Below the pieces are notes generated by a model. That model worked only from the letters and a program-made list of their open reading frames with translations. It had not been told where the DNA came from and did no database searches. Shown piece by piece: positions 8,202-14,986 of a stretch of DNA of 64,000 bases. Source of the DNA: Parasulfuritortus sp036391875. GTDB taxonomy: Bacteria > Pseudomonadota > Gammaproteobacteria > Burkholderiales > Thiobacillaceae. Position numbers and translations under genes: made by a program. Position 1 is the first letter of the stretch. Each line of letters begins with the position of its first letter. Location: the NCBI GenBank assembly GCA_036391875.1, contig DASVZA010000041.1:149118-213117 (forward strand), written 5' to 3'.

Positions 8202-9314
8202 CTCATGTTGTGCGCCGCCACCTTCGTCTTCCTCTTCTATTTCGCCCGGCTGAAGATCATCCTCAAGCGGCTCTCGGTGAATCGCGCGTAGCTGAACCAT
8301 CAACGCGTCTCCGTATGCGGTGAGTGTCCAGTACGTGCCAATATCCTTGACGCTTCGTTTCTTGTCATTGATCTTGATGAGTCCGAGTGCTCTCAACTGA
8401 ATGATGCACGTGTCGATTTCACTAGATACGTGGGAAAACTCGATCAGACTTTTGTCTTTGAACTTCTTGTTGCTCTGATAAACGCGATTGGCCTCTTGAG
8501 AGATGAAGTCCTTGAGGGCGTTACGGAGCATATGATCAGTTGCTTCGTTTGTCATCGTCGGTGCCACTGCGCCGAAAATTTGATTCCAGGTGGGGTTGAT
8601 TGACCCCCGGAATCGCAAATCCTCATTGTGAGGGTAGCGGGATCTGTGAGGTCGAGCTGTAAACATCACAGAAAGATCGACACGATCACTGCCTTGCGCT
8701 AGCCCCTCAGTGCCCGGAGGCGGACCGGCATCTCGCGCTGCTGAAGCGGATTCCAATTCGGCGACACGATTGCGAAGGGTCAGGACCTCGACAAGCGTTG
8801 CGCCGGTTGGCACCTCGTCTGCTCGCACCCATCCGACCATTGGCTGTCGCTTGATGATCGCGGTCAGGCCCACAATCACCTTTGACTTTAGATCTTCAGA
8901 GTTCTTCCAGTAGACGCAGGTGTGGCGCTTCTCAATCTTTTCGCGGAACGCGCTGAGTCGCTTCCATGCTACCGCGTCGGTCTCCGTCTTATCCCGAGGA
9001 AGATTGTCTGGATTCTCATGCAGCAGAGGAATGACAGGCTTCTTAGTGGCCAGGGCATAGTCATATTCCTTCTCGGTATAACCGATCCCTGCCTCGTCAA
9101 GCGACCCGTAGCGGCCGCCAATGATGAGGACGTAATAATCGGATGCGTCGATAACATCCTTGATTAGCTGCCATGCTGAAGCATCTGTGGCAGGAAATAG
9201 CTCCATGCCAGCAGGCATGTGATCCAGTTCAAGAATTGCCTTGAGCACAGCCTGGCGTTCATCCTTTAGGTCCGTGAAAGTGGAACTAACGAAGACTTGG
9301 TAGCGTTTGTCCAT
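8196..9314 (-). CDS. DUF4062 domain protein in an integron-type cassette
   Basis: About 372 residues from ATG at 9314, chosen for the GGAG 8 nt upstream and because the DUF4062 domain starts right there (MDKRYQVFVSSTFTDLKDER). DUF4062 (residues 1-about 150, with SDYYVLIIGGRYGS) is a Rossmann-like domain distantly related to TIR-type effectors and is often found at the N terminus of NACHT/STAND or defence proteins. Here it is followed by a coiled segment and a C-terminal region of about 170 residues that I do not recognise, ending in an acidic tail. The gene starts 18 bp after one attC and its stop codon lies inside the next, the classic cassette arrangement. A defence or stress function is inference. 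Confidence 0.75.
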   Translation of the reverse strand: MDKRYQVFVSSTFTDLKDERQAVLKAILELDHMPAGMELFPATDASAWQLIKDVIDASDYYVLIIGGRYGSLDEAGIGYTEKEYDYALATKKPVIPLLHENPDNLPRDKTETDAVAWKRLSAFREKIEKRHTCVYWKNSEDLKSKVIVGLTAIIKRQPMVGWVRADEVPTGATLVEVLTLRNRVAELESASAARDAGPPPGTEGLAQGSDRVDLSVMFTARPHRSRYPHNEDLRFRGSINPTWNQIFGAVAPTMTNEATDHMLRNALKDFISQEANRVYQSNKKFKDKSLIEFSHVSSEIDTCIIQLRALGLIKINDKKRSVKDIGTYWTLTAYGDALMVQLRAIHREPLEDDLQPGEIEEEDEGGGAQHEA

Positions 9315-9331
9315 AGAGAAGTCTCCGCGAG

Positions 9332-9398
9332 GCCTAACGTAGGAATTCACCGGTCTGCGCGGCTTTTCGCGCAGGTCCGGTGGAATGATGGATTAGCC
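9332..9398 (-). repeat. integron attC site between the GNAT and DUF4062 cassettes
   Basis: 67 bp. On the minus strand the 5' core is GGCTAAT (one mismatch to RYYYAAC) and the 3' core is a perfect GTTAGGC (9332-9338). The centre is a long hairpin: CACCGG-ACCTGCGCG pairs with CGCGCAG-ACCGGTG around a short AT-rich loop. The 3' end of the GNAT reading frame runs through it, giving the tail SFHRTCAKSRADR, which is the kind of C terminus generated by attC read-through. Confidence 0.8.
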
Positions 9399-9910
9399 GG
9401 CGTCTTTGCCAGCGATAGAACCTGAATACCAGGGACAACTGGCAGGCCGACACCAGCAGACAATGGATATTCCTCCACCTCCCCAGTAAGAAAATAGCCG
9501 CGCCGTTCGTAGAACGCCAAGAGTTCTGGTCGTGAGGATAAAACCGACATCTTGAGTACAGAAGCCCCGAAATGTTTCGTGGCATATGCCTCGGCGTGGA
9601 GCAGCATTTGCTTACCGATACCTTGGGCTTGCAGCGTGGGATTGGTCGCCAGCATGCCAATGTAAGCGCCGGACTCGCCTCCTTGCACATGCACACATGC
9701 CACGATTTGCGGCCCGAGACACAAGAGAAGAATTGTAGACTGCTCGTGAAATAGAGAAAGCACTTGCTCAGTAGTCGTTCTTTCACCAGCCACCAAGTTT
9801 GCTTCGTGTGTCCAGCCCGCATCTTGCGGAGAAGGCCGGTAGGCTTTATTCACGAGGGCCGCAATTTCTTTGGCGTCTGCTTCATAAGCGATACGTAGTT
9901 CCAGAGGCAT
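9347..9910 (-). CDS. GNAT family N-acetyltransferase (cassette gene)
   Basis: 187 residues, start MPLELRIAYEAD. The GNAT fold is visible: the N-terminal strand and helix, IGMLATNPTLQAQGIGKQML (the acetyl-CoA binding Q/R-x-x-G-x-G/A motif as QGIGKQ near residue 100), and the C-terminal AFYERRGYF motif. The substrate is unknown. The last residues are attC-derived. Upstream, GTTAGCC at 9933-9939 on the minus strand is a plausible 5' core site, so the gene occupies one cassette. It shares orientation with the DUF4062 cassette. Confidence 0.82.
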   Translation of the reverse strand: MPLELRIAYEADAKEIAALVNKAYRPSPQDAGWTHEANLVAGERTTTEQVLSLFHEQSTILLLCLGPQIVACVHVQGGESGAYIGMLATNPTLQAQGIGKQMLLHAEAYATKHFGASVLKMSVLSSRPELLAFYERRGYFLTGEVEEYPLSAGVGLPVVPGIQVLSLAKTPANPSFHRTCAKSRADR

Positions 9911-9932
9911 TCGGGTTGCCTTGGCTTAAGCC

Positions 9933-9939
9933 GGCTAAC
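9933..9939 (-). repeat. possible 5' cassette boundary (core-site-like GTTAGCC)
   Basis: On the minus strand GTTAGCC matches the integron core GTTRRRY at 6 of 7 positions and lies 23 bp upstream of the GNAT start. The adjoining bases could be the worn 3' half of another attC. One mismatch and a 7-bp motif make this weak alone. Confidence 0.35.
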
Positions 9940-10238
9940 AGTTATTCAAGAGCCCCATGGGTCCGGGCATTTTTTAATATAGAGTCCCGGTAAAACGGGA
10001 CTTAACTTGTTGATCAATGGTCACTGTTGTTATCTCCTGGTCTCCATATGCATGTATGAAAAGGTGAACGTGGCTTGAGCTTAGCGCATGGCAATAATGC
10101 TTGCCATCCCAAGGTCTCCAATTGGTCCTGTTGCGACACCTTGGCCACCTACGACAGAAACCTGCGCTACATCGGCCCTTCTGACAGGCCACTGCCAACG
10201 ACAGCAACGGCCGAACAGCAGAAATACAGAATTAAAAT
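9940..10238. other. non-coding stretch between cassette region and cbb operon
   Basis: About 300 bp with no gene I can support. It contains a hairpin with 7-bp arms (AGTCCCG/CGGGACT, about 9982-10001) without a clean T tract on either side. Base composition is lower in GC than the cbb operon, like the cassette region next to it. Confidence 0.4.
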
Positions 10239-10265
10239 AAATTGGCCGGATCACCCGGCCAATTT
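10239..10265 (-). terminator. rho-independent terminator of the form I cbb operon
   Basis: Perfect 11-bp stem (AAATTGGCCGG / CCGGCCAATTT) with a 5-nt loop. On the minus strand it is followed by ATTTTAATT. It starts 3 nt after the cbbO1 stop codon. Confidence 0.85.
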
Positions 10266-10267
10266 GA

Positions 10268-12697
10268 TCAACGCGTCAAGCCCGCGTAGAGAAGCGGCAA
10301 TTTCTCCGGCAACCGTTCCACATGGTCCACGACCATGTAGTTGCGCTGGCCGAAGATGCGGCTGACGTAGTTGTCGGCGCGCGGGTCCAGGCTCATGCAG
10401 TAGGTCATGACGCCGAACTTGGCCACGTCTTCCACCGCTTTCTTGGTGTCGTTGCGCAGGTATTGCGGGTCGCGCACGTCGACGTCGGCCGGCTCGCCGT
10501 CGGTGATGACGATGAGCAGTTTCTTGGCCGAGCGCTGCAGCTTGAGGTGGTGGCCGGCATGGCGGATGGCGGCACCCATGCGGGTCGAGAGCTGGCCGGT
10601 CATGCCGGCGAGGCGGGCTTTGGGCTCGTCGTCCCAGTGCTGGTCGAAATCCTTGAACCGGAAGTACTCGACGTCGTGGCGGCCGTCCGAGCAGAAGCCG
10701 TGGATGGCGAACGGGTCGCCGACCTTGCTGATGGCGTCGGAGAGCAGCACGCAGGCGCGCCGGGTCAGGTCGAGCACCGAGTATTCCTGGCCGTGGACCA
10801 GCTCGTTGGTCGACTCGGACAGGTCGAGCAGCACCAGGATGGAGAAGTCGCGCGTCTTGCGCACCGACCGCATCATGATGCGCGGGTCGGGCTGGTTGCC
10901 GAGCCGGATGTCGGTGAAGCCCTGGATCGCGGCGTTGATGTCGATCTCGTCGCCGTCCTCCAGCTTGCGGATGCGCTGGACGCCCTGCGGCTGCATCGCG
11001 TCGAGCAGGAACTTCATGCGATGGATCTCGCGCTTGTGCTCGGCGACGATGTCGTTGATGAGCTGCAGGTCGCCGATCTTGCCGCGCTTCTCCATCACCG
11101 TGGCCCAGGCCGGACGCTCGAGCTGGATCTGGTAGTCCCATTCCGAATAATGGAACGGATCGGAGACCGGCTCCTTGCCTTCCAGCGAGTTGATGGTGAC
11201 GCCTTCCTGGTCGAGGTAGTACTCGGTCGGCAGCACCCAGATTTCCTGCGCGTCGTCGCCGGCGAGTTCGTTGTCGAGCTCGTTGATCATTTCCATCAGG
11301 CTGACGTACTTGCGCACCTGCTTGACGGTGTCGTAGCCGGCGTTGGCGGCCTTCTCGAAATCGAATTCCTCGAATTCCCAGAAGTAACGGTTGTCGTCGC
11401 GGTAGGGCGCGGTGAGCAGGTCGGTGCGCGGGTTGAACGGAATCTTCTTCTCGCCGAAGGTGTGCGCCAGCTGCACGCCGATATCCCAGGACGTGGTGTT
11501 GGTGTCGAGCCTGTCCTGCGCCTGGGCGAACAGCATGCGGCCCTCGGCGATCCAGGGATCGTCGTCGACGTAGCGGTCGTCGAGCAGGGCGCGCGCCAGG
11601 CGGTCGAGATAGTTGCCGACGGTGGCGTTCATCGCCGGGGTGGCGGTGTGGAACTGGCTCCAGAGCTGCTTCAGGCCGGGGAAGCGGCGGATCGACAGGG
11701 TCTCGACGCGGGCGTCCTCGATGACCGAGATCACGGCCATCTGGAACGGGTTCAGCGCCTCGGCGGAAATCGGCACCTTGGTCTCGACCACGTGCGCGGC
11801 GCAGTGCGCCGACGCGGCGCGGTACAGCTCGATGCCGGGGATCTTGTTCCCCTCGCCCCCCGGGAGAGGGGTTAGGGGAGAGGGCGCCTTACCTTTGCCG
11901 GCAGACGAGCTACCCTCTCCCCCGGCCCCTCCCCCCGAGGGGGAGGGGAGTTGGAAGTCGTCGAAGGCGTCGGGCAGGTGCAGCAGGTAGTCCTCGATGA
12001 AGGGCCGGTAGCCTTCGCGGTTCTCGAAGTCGCCCGAGGTCGGGCGCATGAAGAAGTCGCGTGCCCAGAGCGCCCGCAGGTACATGTTGATGCGGCGCTG
12101 GACGTCGACCAGCAGGGTGCCCTTGCGCTCCTTCTGGAGCATGGCGAGTGATTCCTTGCTCTCCAGGCCGAAGTATTTGACCTGTTCCGGGTAGTCGGTG
12201 CGGTGGGCGTGCGCGCCCCACAGCGCCCAGCGGCGCAGGCCGCCCAGGGTGAGGTTCTGGAACAGCACGTCGAGCTTGTCGAGCATCGGCCGCACGCCGC
12301 GCGGCGCCTGGGCGATGAGCGTGTTGATGAACTGCAGGTAGTTCAGGAACAGCTGCGCGTCGCCAAGACGGTTGGCCGCGGTGGGCGCGGTCGACAGCAG
12401 CAGCTCGATCACCGCGCCGGAGGTCTTGGAGGCCAGCATCAGCGAGGCGGTGGCCAGGTCGGCTACCACGTCCTCGCCGACTTCCTTGGCCACGCGCGGC
12501 GCTTCCTCGATCCAGGTTTCCACCAGCGAGTCGCCGCGGCCCAGGCCGCGGATGGCGGACACGCCCTTCAGGTAGTTGTCCAGGCCGCGCGGCGAGAAGA
12601 CCTTGGTTGCCTCGTGCCAGTTGGCATCGAGCGCGTGCCGGCATTGCTCGGACAGGTCTTCGAGCAATTCGGCGTAGTCGTCTAGAGTGATGGCCAT
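10268..12697 (-). CDS. cbbO: CbbO, RuBisCO activase vWA subunit (form I operon)
   Basis: 809 residues, last gene of the form I operon. CbbO binds the hexameric AAA+ CbbQ and docks it on inhibited RuBisCO through a C-terminal von Willebrand A domain; here the MIDAS motif is DLSES (near residue 615) followed downstream by a conserved Thr and Asp (ITDGEPADVD). The N-terminal part is helical. AAGGAA precedes the ATG. The unusual feature is residues about 249-284, a low-complexity Ser/Pro/Gly stretch (LPSPSGGGAGGEG, then PSPLTPLPGGEGNK) that is a translated intergenic repeat inserted in frame; CbbO2 in the same window has no equivalent. The gene remains open, so function is probably retained. Confidence 0.92.
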   Translation of the reverse strand: MAITLDDYAELLEDLSEQCRHALDANWHEATKVFSPRGLDNYLKGVSAIRGLGRGDSLVETWIEEAPRVAKEVGEDVVADLATASLMLASKTSGAVIELLLSTAPTAANRLGDAQLFLNYLQFINTLIAQAPRGVRPMLDKLDVLFQNLTLGGLRRWALWGAHAHRTDYPEQVKYFGLESKESLAMLQKERKGTLLVDVQRRINMYLRALWARDFFMRPTSGDFENREGYRPFIEDYLLHLPDAFDDFQLPSPSGGGAGGEGSSSAGKGKAPSPLTPLPGGEGNKIPGIELYRAASAHCAAHVVETKVPISAEALNPFQMAVISVIEDARVETLSIRRFPGLKQLWSQFHTATPAMNATVGNYLDRLARALLDDRYVDDDPWIAEGRMLFAQAQDRLDTNTTSWDIGVQLAHTFGEKKIPFNPRTDLLTAPYRDDNRYFWEFEEFDFEKAANAGYDTVKQVRKYVSLMEMINELDNELAGDDAQEIWVLPTEYYLDQEGVTINSLEGKEPVSDPFHYSEWDYQIQLERPAWATVMEKRGKIGDLQLINDIVAEHKREIHRMKFLLDAMQPQGVQRIRKLEDGDEIDINAAIQGFTDIRLGNQPDPRIMMRSVRKTRDFSILVLLDLSESTNELVHGQEYSVLDLTRRACVLLSDAISKVGDPFAIHGFCSDGRHDVEYFRFKDFDQHWDDEPKARLAGMTGQLSTRMGAAIRHAGHHLKLQRSAKKLLIVITDGEPADVDVRDPQYLRNDTKKAVEDVAKFGVMTYCMSLDPRADNYVSRIFGQRNYMVVDHVERLPEKLPLLYAGLTR
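11846..11950 (-). repeat. dispersed palindromic repeat inserted in frame in cbbO1
   Basis: About 105 bp composed of two G/C-rich arms in inverted orientation: on the minus strand CTCCCCTCCCCCTCGGGG at one end and CCCTCTCCCGGGGGGCGAGG at the other, with CCGGGGGAGAGGG and CCCTCTCCCC inside. Repeats of this type are usually intergenic in proteobacteria. Here it lengthens CbbO without breaking the frame. Confidence 0.75.
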
Positions 12698-12742
12698 TTT
12701 CGTTCCTTCCGTTGGGGCCTCATGTTGCCAAGCCCGGCTTGC

Positions 12743-12812
12743 CCGTCATTCCCGCGCAGGCGGGAATCCAGTTCTCGATTTGGCTGGGCTCCCGCCTGCG
12801 CGGGAGCGACGA
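12743..12812. repeat. dispersed palindromic repeat (CGTCATTCCCGCGCAGG family), copy 1
   Basis: Two imperfect palindromes in tandem: TTCCCGCGCAGGCGGGAA, then after a short spacer CTCCCGCCTGCGCGGGAG and GCGACG. It fills the gap between the gamma carbonic anhydrase and cbbO1 genes. Close relatives are at 18260-18328 and 42038-42103. In an operon its transcript would fold into strong stems. Confidence 0.8.
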
Positions 12813-12828
12813 AGCCAAAACAATTGCC

Positions 12829-13389
12829 CTAAAACTCGTTCTGCAGCTTCTTGTAGCCCTGGACGAGGTTGATATTGGTGTTGGCGACGTCTTCGGAAAA
12901 CTCGGCGAAGTCCGGCGTGACCTGTTCGATGGCGCTGAGGTCGCTGTCGGAGTGGATCGCCGTGGTCGACGGGATGTGGAACCGGGGCGGCACGTCGCAG
13001 CCTTCGACCACGGAGTTGTGCCGGACCACGGCCTCATCGCCGACCTTGCAGTTGAACAGCACCGAGTTGAAGCCGATGAAGACCCGGTTCCCGACCTCGC
13101 ATGGCCCATGGATGATGGAGCGGTGCGCGATCGAGCTGAACTCGCCGATGACGACCTTGCCGCCGGACTTGGAGTGGATCACCACGCCGTCCTGGATGTT
13201 GGAGTTGGCGCCGATGACGATCGGGTCCATCGTGCCGTCTGCCTTGGTCTCGTCGGCGCGAATCACCGCATACGGCCCGATGAAGACATTGGCGCCGACG
13301 AAGACCTTGCCGCACAGGATGGCGGTGGGATCGACGAAGGCGGACTCGTCGATGACGGGCAAGTCGCCGCTGGGATTCTTCCGGATCAT
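12829..13389 (-). CDS. gamma-class carbonic anhydrase-like protein in the RuBisCO operon
   Basis: 186 residues with a left-handed beta-helix built from hexapeptide repeats (AFVDPTAIL, VFVGANVFIG, IVIGANSNI, VVIGEFSSI, VGNRVFIG). All three zinc ligands of the Cam/CamH family are present: H72 (VVIHS), H89 and H94 (AHRSIIHG), together with R44, D46, Q66 and D67 of the active site. An extended loop DETKADGTMD (46-55) replaces the shorter turn of many homologues. It should convert bicarbonate to CO2 close to RuBisCO in the cytoplasm. It lies between cbbQ1 and cbbO1, 13 nt after cbbQ1. No carboxysome shell gene is seen. Related acyltransferases share the fold, but the His triad favours a carbonic anhydrase. 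Confidence 0.82.
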   Translation of the reverse strand: MIRKNPSGDLPVIDESAFVDPTAILCGKVFVGANVFIGPYAVIRADETKADGTMDPIVIGANSNIQDGVVIHSKSGGKVVIGEFSSIAHRSIIHGPCEVGNRVFIGFNSVLFNCKVGDEAVVRHNSVVEGCDVPPRFHIPSTTAIHSDSDLSAIEQVTPDFAEFSEDVANTNINLVQGYKKLQNEF

Positions 13390-13402
13390 GACGTCGCGGC
13401 GT

Positions 13403-14203
13403 TCAGAAGAACGTGGTCACGGCGGCGTCCAGGGCGTCGCGCATGTCCGGATCGTCGGTGATCGGGCGCACCAGCGCGACCCGGCAGGCGGCCAGCGGGG
13501 CCACGCCCTTGGCGATCAGCGAACCGGCGTAGATCAGCATGCGGGTAGAGAGTCCTTCGTCCAGGCCGTGGCCCTTGAGGTTGCGCGAACGCTCGGCGAT
13601 GGAGACCAGCTTGCCCGCGACCTCTGCGTCGACGCCGGCCTCGTGGGCGACGATCTCGGTCTCGACGGCGTGTTCCGGGTAGGTGAAGTCCAGGCCGCCG
13701 AAACGCTGCTTGGTCGACTGCTTGAGGTCCTTCATCAGCGACTGGTAGCCGGGGTTGTAGCTGATCACGATCTGGAAGTCGGGGTGGGCGTGGACCAGTT
13801 CGCCCTTCTTCTCCAGCGGCAGCACGCGGCGGTTGTCGGTCAGCGGGTGGATCACCACGGTGGTGTCCTGGCGCGCCTCGACCACTTCGTCCAGGTAGAC
13901 GATGGCGCCGTGGCGGGCGCCGATGGCCAGGGGGCCGTCCTGCCACTCGGTGCCCGAGGCGGACAGCAGGAAGCGGCCGACCAGGTCGGAGGCCGTCATG
14001 TCCTCGTTGCAGGCGACGGTGATCAGCGGCTTGCCCAGCTTCCAGGCCATGTATTCGACGAAACGGGTCTTGCCGCAGCCGGTCGGACCCTTGAGCATGA
14101 TGGGCATGCGCACGGAATAGGCGGCTTCGTAGAGTTCCACCTCGTCGGCCACGGAACGGTAGTAAGGTTCTTTCTCGATTCGGTACTGGTCGATGATGCT
14201 CAT
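13403..14203 (-). CDS. cbbQ: CbbQ, AAA+ RuBisCO activase (form I operon)
   Basis: 266 residues from ATG at 14203 (MSIIDQYRIEKEPYY), chosen because AAGGA lies upstream and the family starts here; the longer open frame upstream crosses a hairpin. MoxR/NorQ-type AAA+ ATPase: Walker A GPTGCGKT near residue 47, Walker B IVYLDEV near residue 107, and the sensor and arginine-containing segments downstream. CbbQ hexamers with CbbO remove inhibitory sugar phosphates from form I RuBisCO using ATP. A 324-nt spacer with an attenuator-like hairpin separates it from cbbS. Confidence 0.95.
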   Translation of the reverse strand: MSIIDQYRIEKEPYYRSVADEVELYEAAYSVRMPIMLKGPTGCGKTRFVEYMAWKLGKPLITVACNEDMTASDLVGRFLLSASGTEWQDGPLAIGARHGAIVYLDEVVEARQDTTVVIHPLTDNRRVLPLEKKGELVHAHPDFQIVISYNPGYQSLMKDLKQSTKQRFGGLDFTYPEHAVETEIVAHEAGVDAEVAGKLVSIAERSRNLKGHGLDEGLSTRMLIYAGSLIAKGVAPLAACRVALVRPITDDPDMRDALDAAVTTFF

Positions 14204-14527
14204 TTCGTTTTCCTTGTCTCTTTTGCCTTCGAAGCATGCGAGGCTTCGCTGTCCGCCAACAAACATGATTTCGGTACTGGTCGGCGGCGCACTTCCCGAC
14301 ACGTATTCACGCCCTGCGCGGATGAACAAAGCCCCCGCCACGCTGCTGCGCGACGGGGGCTGTGGGTACTTCAGTCCGCCAGGCACCCTGACAGGTCGCG
14401 CGGAAATCCTCTCAACTACGAATGTTCAGCGTCGCTGGGTGCGGGACGCTCGTACACTGGGTGCCCGCATCCAGCTTCGGGGTCGCACCTTCCTTCGGAA
14501 GGCACTGCTCCGCCCTGCGCTGTCGCC
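14204..14527 (-). other. long cbbS-cbbQ1 spacer
   Basis: 324 bp without a supported gene inside the operon. It carries a stable hairpin at 14327-14361. The rest shows no recognised motif. Its length compared with the 13-nt and 84-nt gaps elsewhere suggests a point where expression of cbbQ1, the gamma carbonic anhydrase and cbbO1 is set lower than that of cbbLS. Confidence 0.45.
14327..14361 (-). terminator. attenuator-like hairpin between cbbS and cbbQ1
   Basis: On the minus strand AGCCCCCGTCGCGC pairs with GCGTGGCGGGGGCT around AGCA (two positions pair as G-U in RNA) and is followed by TTTGTT. The T run is short and interrupted, so partial termination or mRNA 3'-end protection of cbbLS is more likely than a full stop. 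Confidence 0.6.
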
Positions 14528-14884
14528 TTAGACCGTCTTGCCGCGGTAGATCACCATGGCCGCGCCCTGGCTCTGCGCGAAGTTGTCGTAGCCGACCAGG
14601 CGAACGTGGTTGTTCGGGTTGGCCTTGTGGCAGGCTTCGGCTTCGCCCAGGATGCGGTCCACGTCGGTCTCGCCGAACATCGGCAGCTTCCACATGTACC
14701 AGTAGGAGTCCATCAGGTGCTCGGGCTCGGTGTGCTCGATGGCGGGGTTCCAACCCTTGCCGACGATGTACTCGACCTGCTTGCGGATGCCGGCCGCGTC
14801 CATGGCGGGCAGGTAGGAGAAGGTCTCGAACTTGCGGCTGGCGGGATCGCTCAGGCGGCTCTTGTAATCAATCACTTCAGACAT
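14528..14884 (-). CDS. cbbS: RuBisCO form I small subunit
   Basis: 118 residues from ATG at 14884 (MSEVIDYKSRL), with AAAGGAA upstream; the ATG 15 nt earlier lies in repeat sequence without a ribosome binding site. Typical small-subunit blocks are FETFSYLPAM, WNPAIEH, SYWYMWKLPMFGE and CHKANPNNHVRL. It caps the L8 core to give the L8S8 holoenzyme. It follows cbbL after a spacer filled by a palindromic repeat. Confidence 0.97.
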   Translation of the reverse strand: MSEVIDYKSRLSDPASRKFETFSYLPAMDAAGIRKQVEYIVGKGWNPAIEHTEPEHLMDSYWYMWKLPMFGETDVDRILGEAEACHKANPNNHVRLVGYDNFAQSQGAAMVIYRGKTV

Positions 14885-14901
14885 GGCATTTCCTTTCATT
14901 T

Positions 14902-14982
14902 GTAGGTTGGGCTAGGCGCAGCCGTAGCCCAGCTTCTCGCAACGATTCCGTTGGGCTTCGCCGTGGCTCAGCCCAACCTACG
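14902..14982. repeat. GTAGGTTGGGCT palindromic repeat in the cbbL-cbbS spacer
   Basis: About 81 bp bounded by GTAGGTTGGGCT and AGCCCAACCTAC, forming an outer 12-bp inverted repeat with inner GC-rich palindromes (GTAGCCCAG, GTTGGGCTTCG). It occupies almost the whole gap between cbbL and cbbS. A second copy occupies the cbbQ2-cbbO2 gap at 49925-50000. Confidence 0.85.
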
Positions 14983-14986
14983 TCCA

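Noticed and set aside
9981..10001. Hairpin AGTCCCG/CGGGACT as a terminator
   Set aside because: No T tract directly after the stem on either strand and no gene end close by.
10322..11875. Long plus-strand open frame opposite cbbO1
   Set aside because: It is a codon-bias mirror of the real gene (Val/Asp/Gly/His-rich, no domain). The same applies to the long antisense frames opposite cbbL, cbbO2, creC, rtcB and the Lon-like gene.
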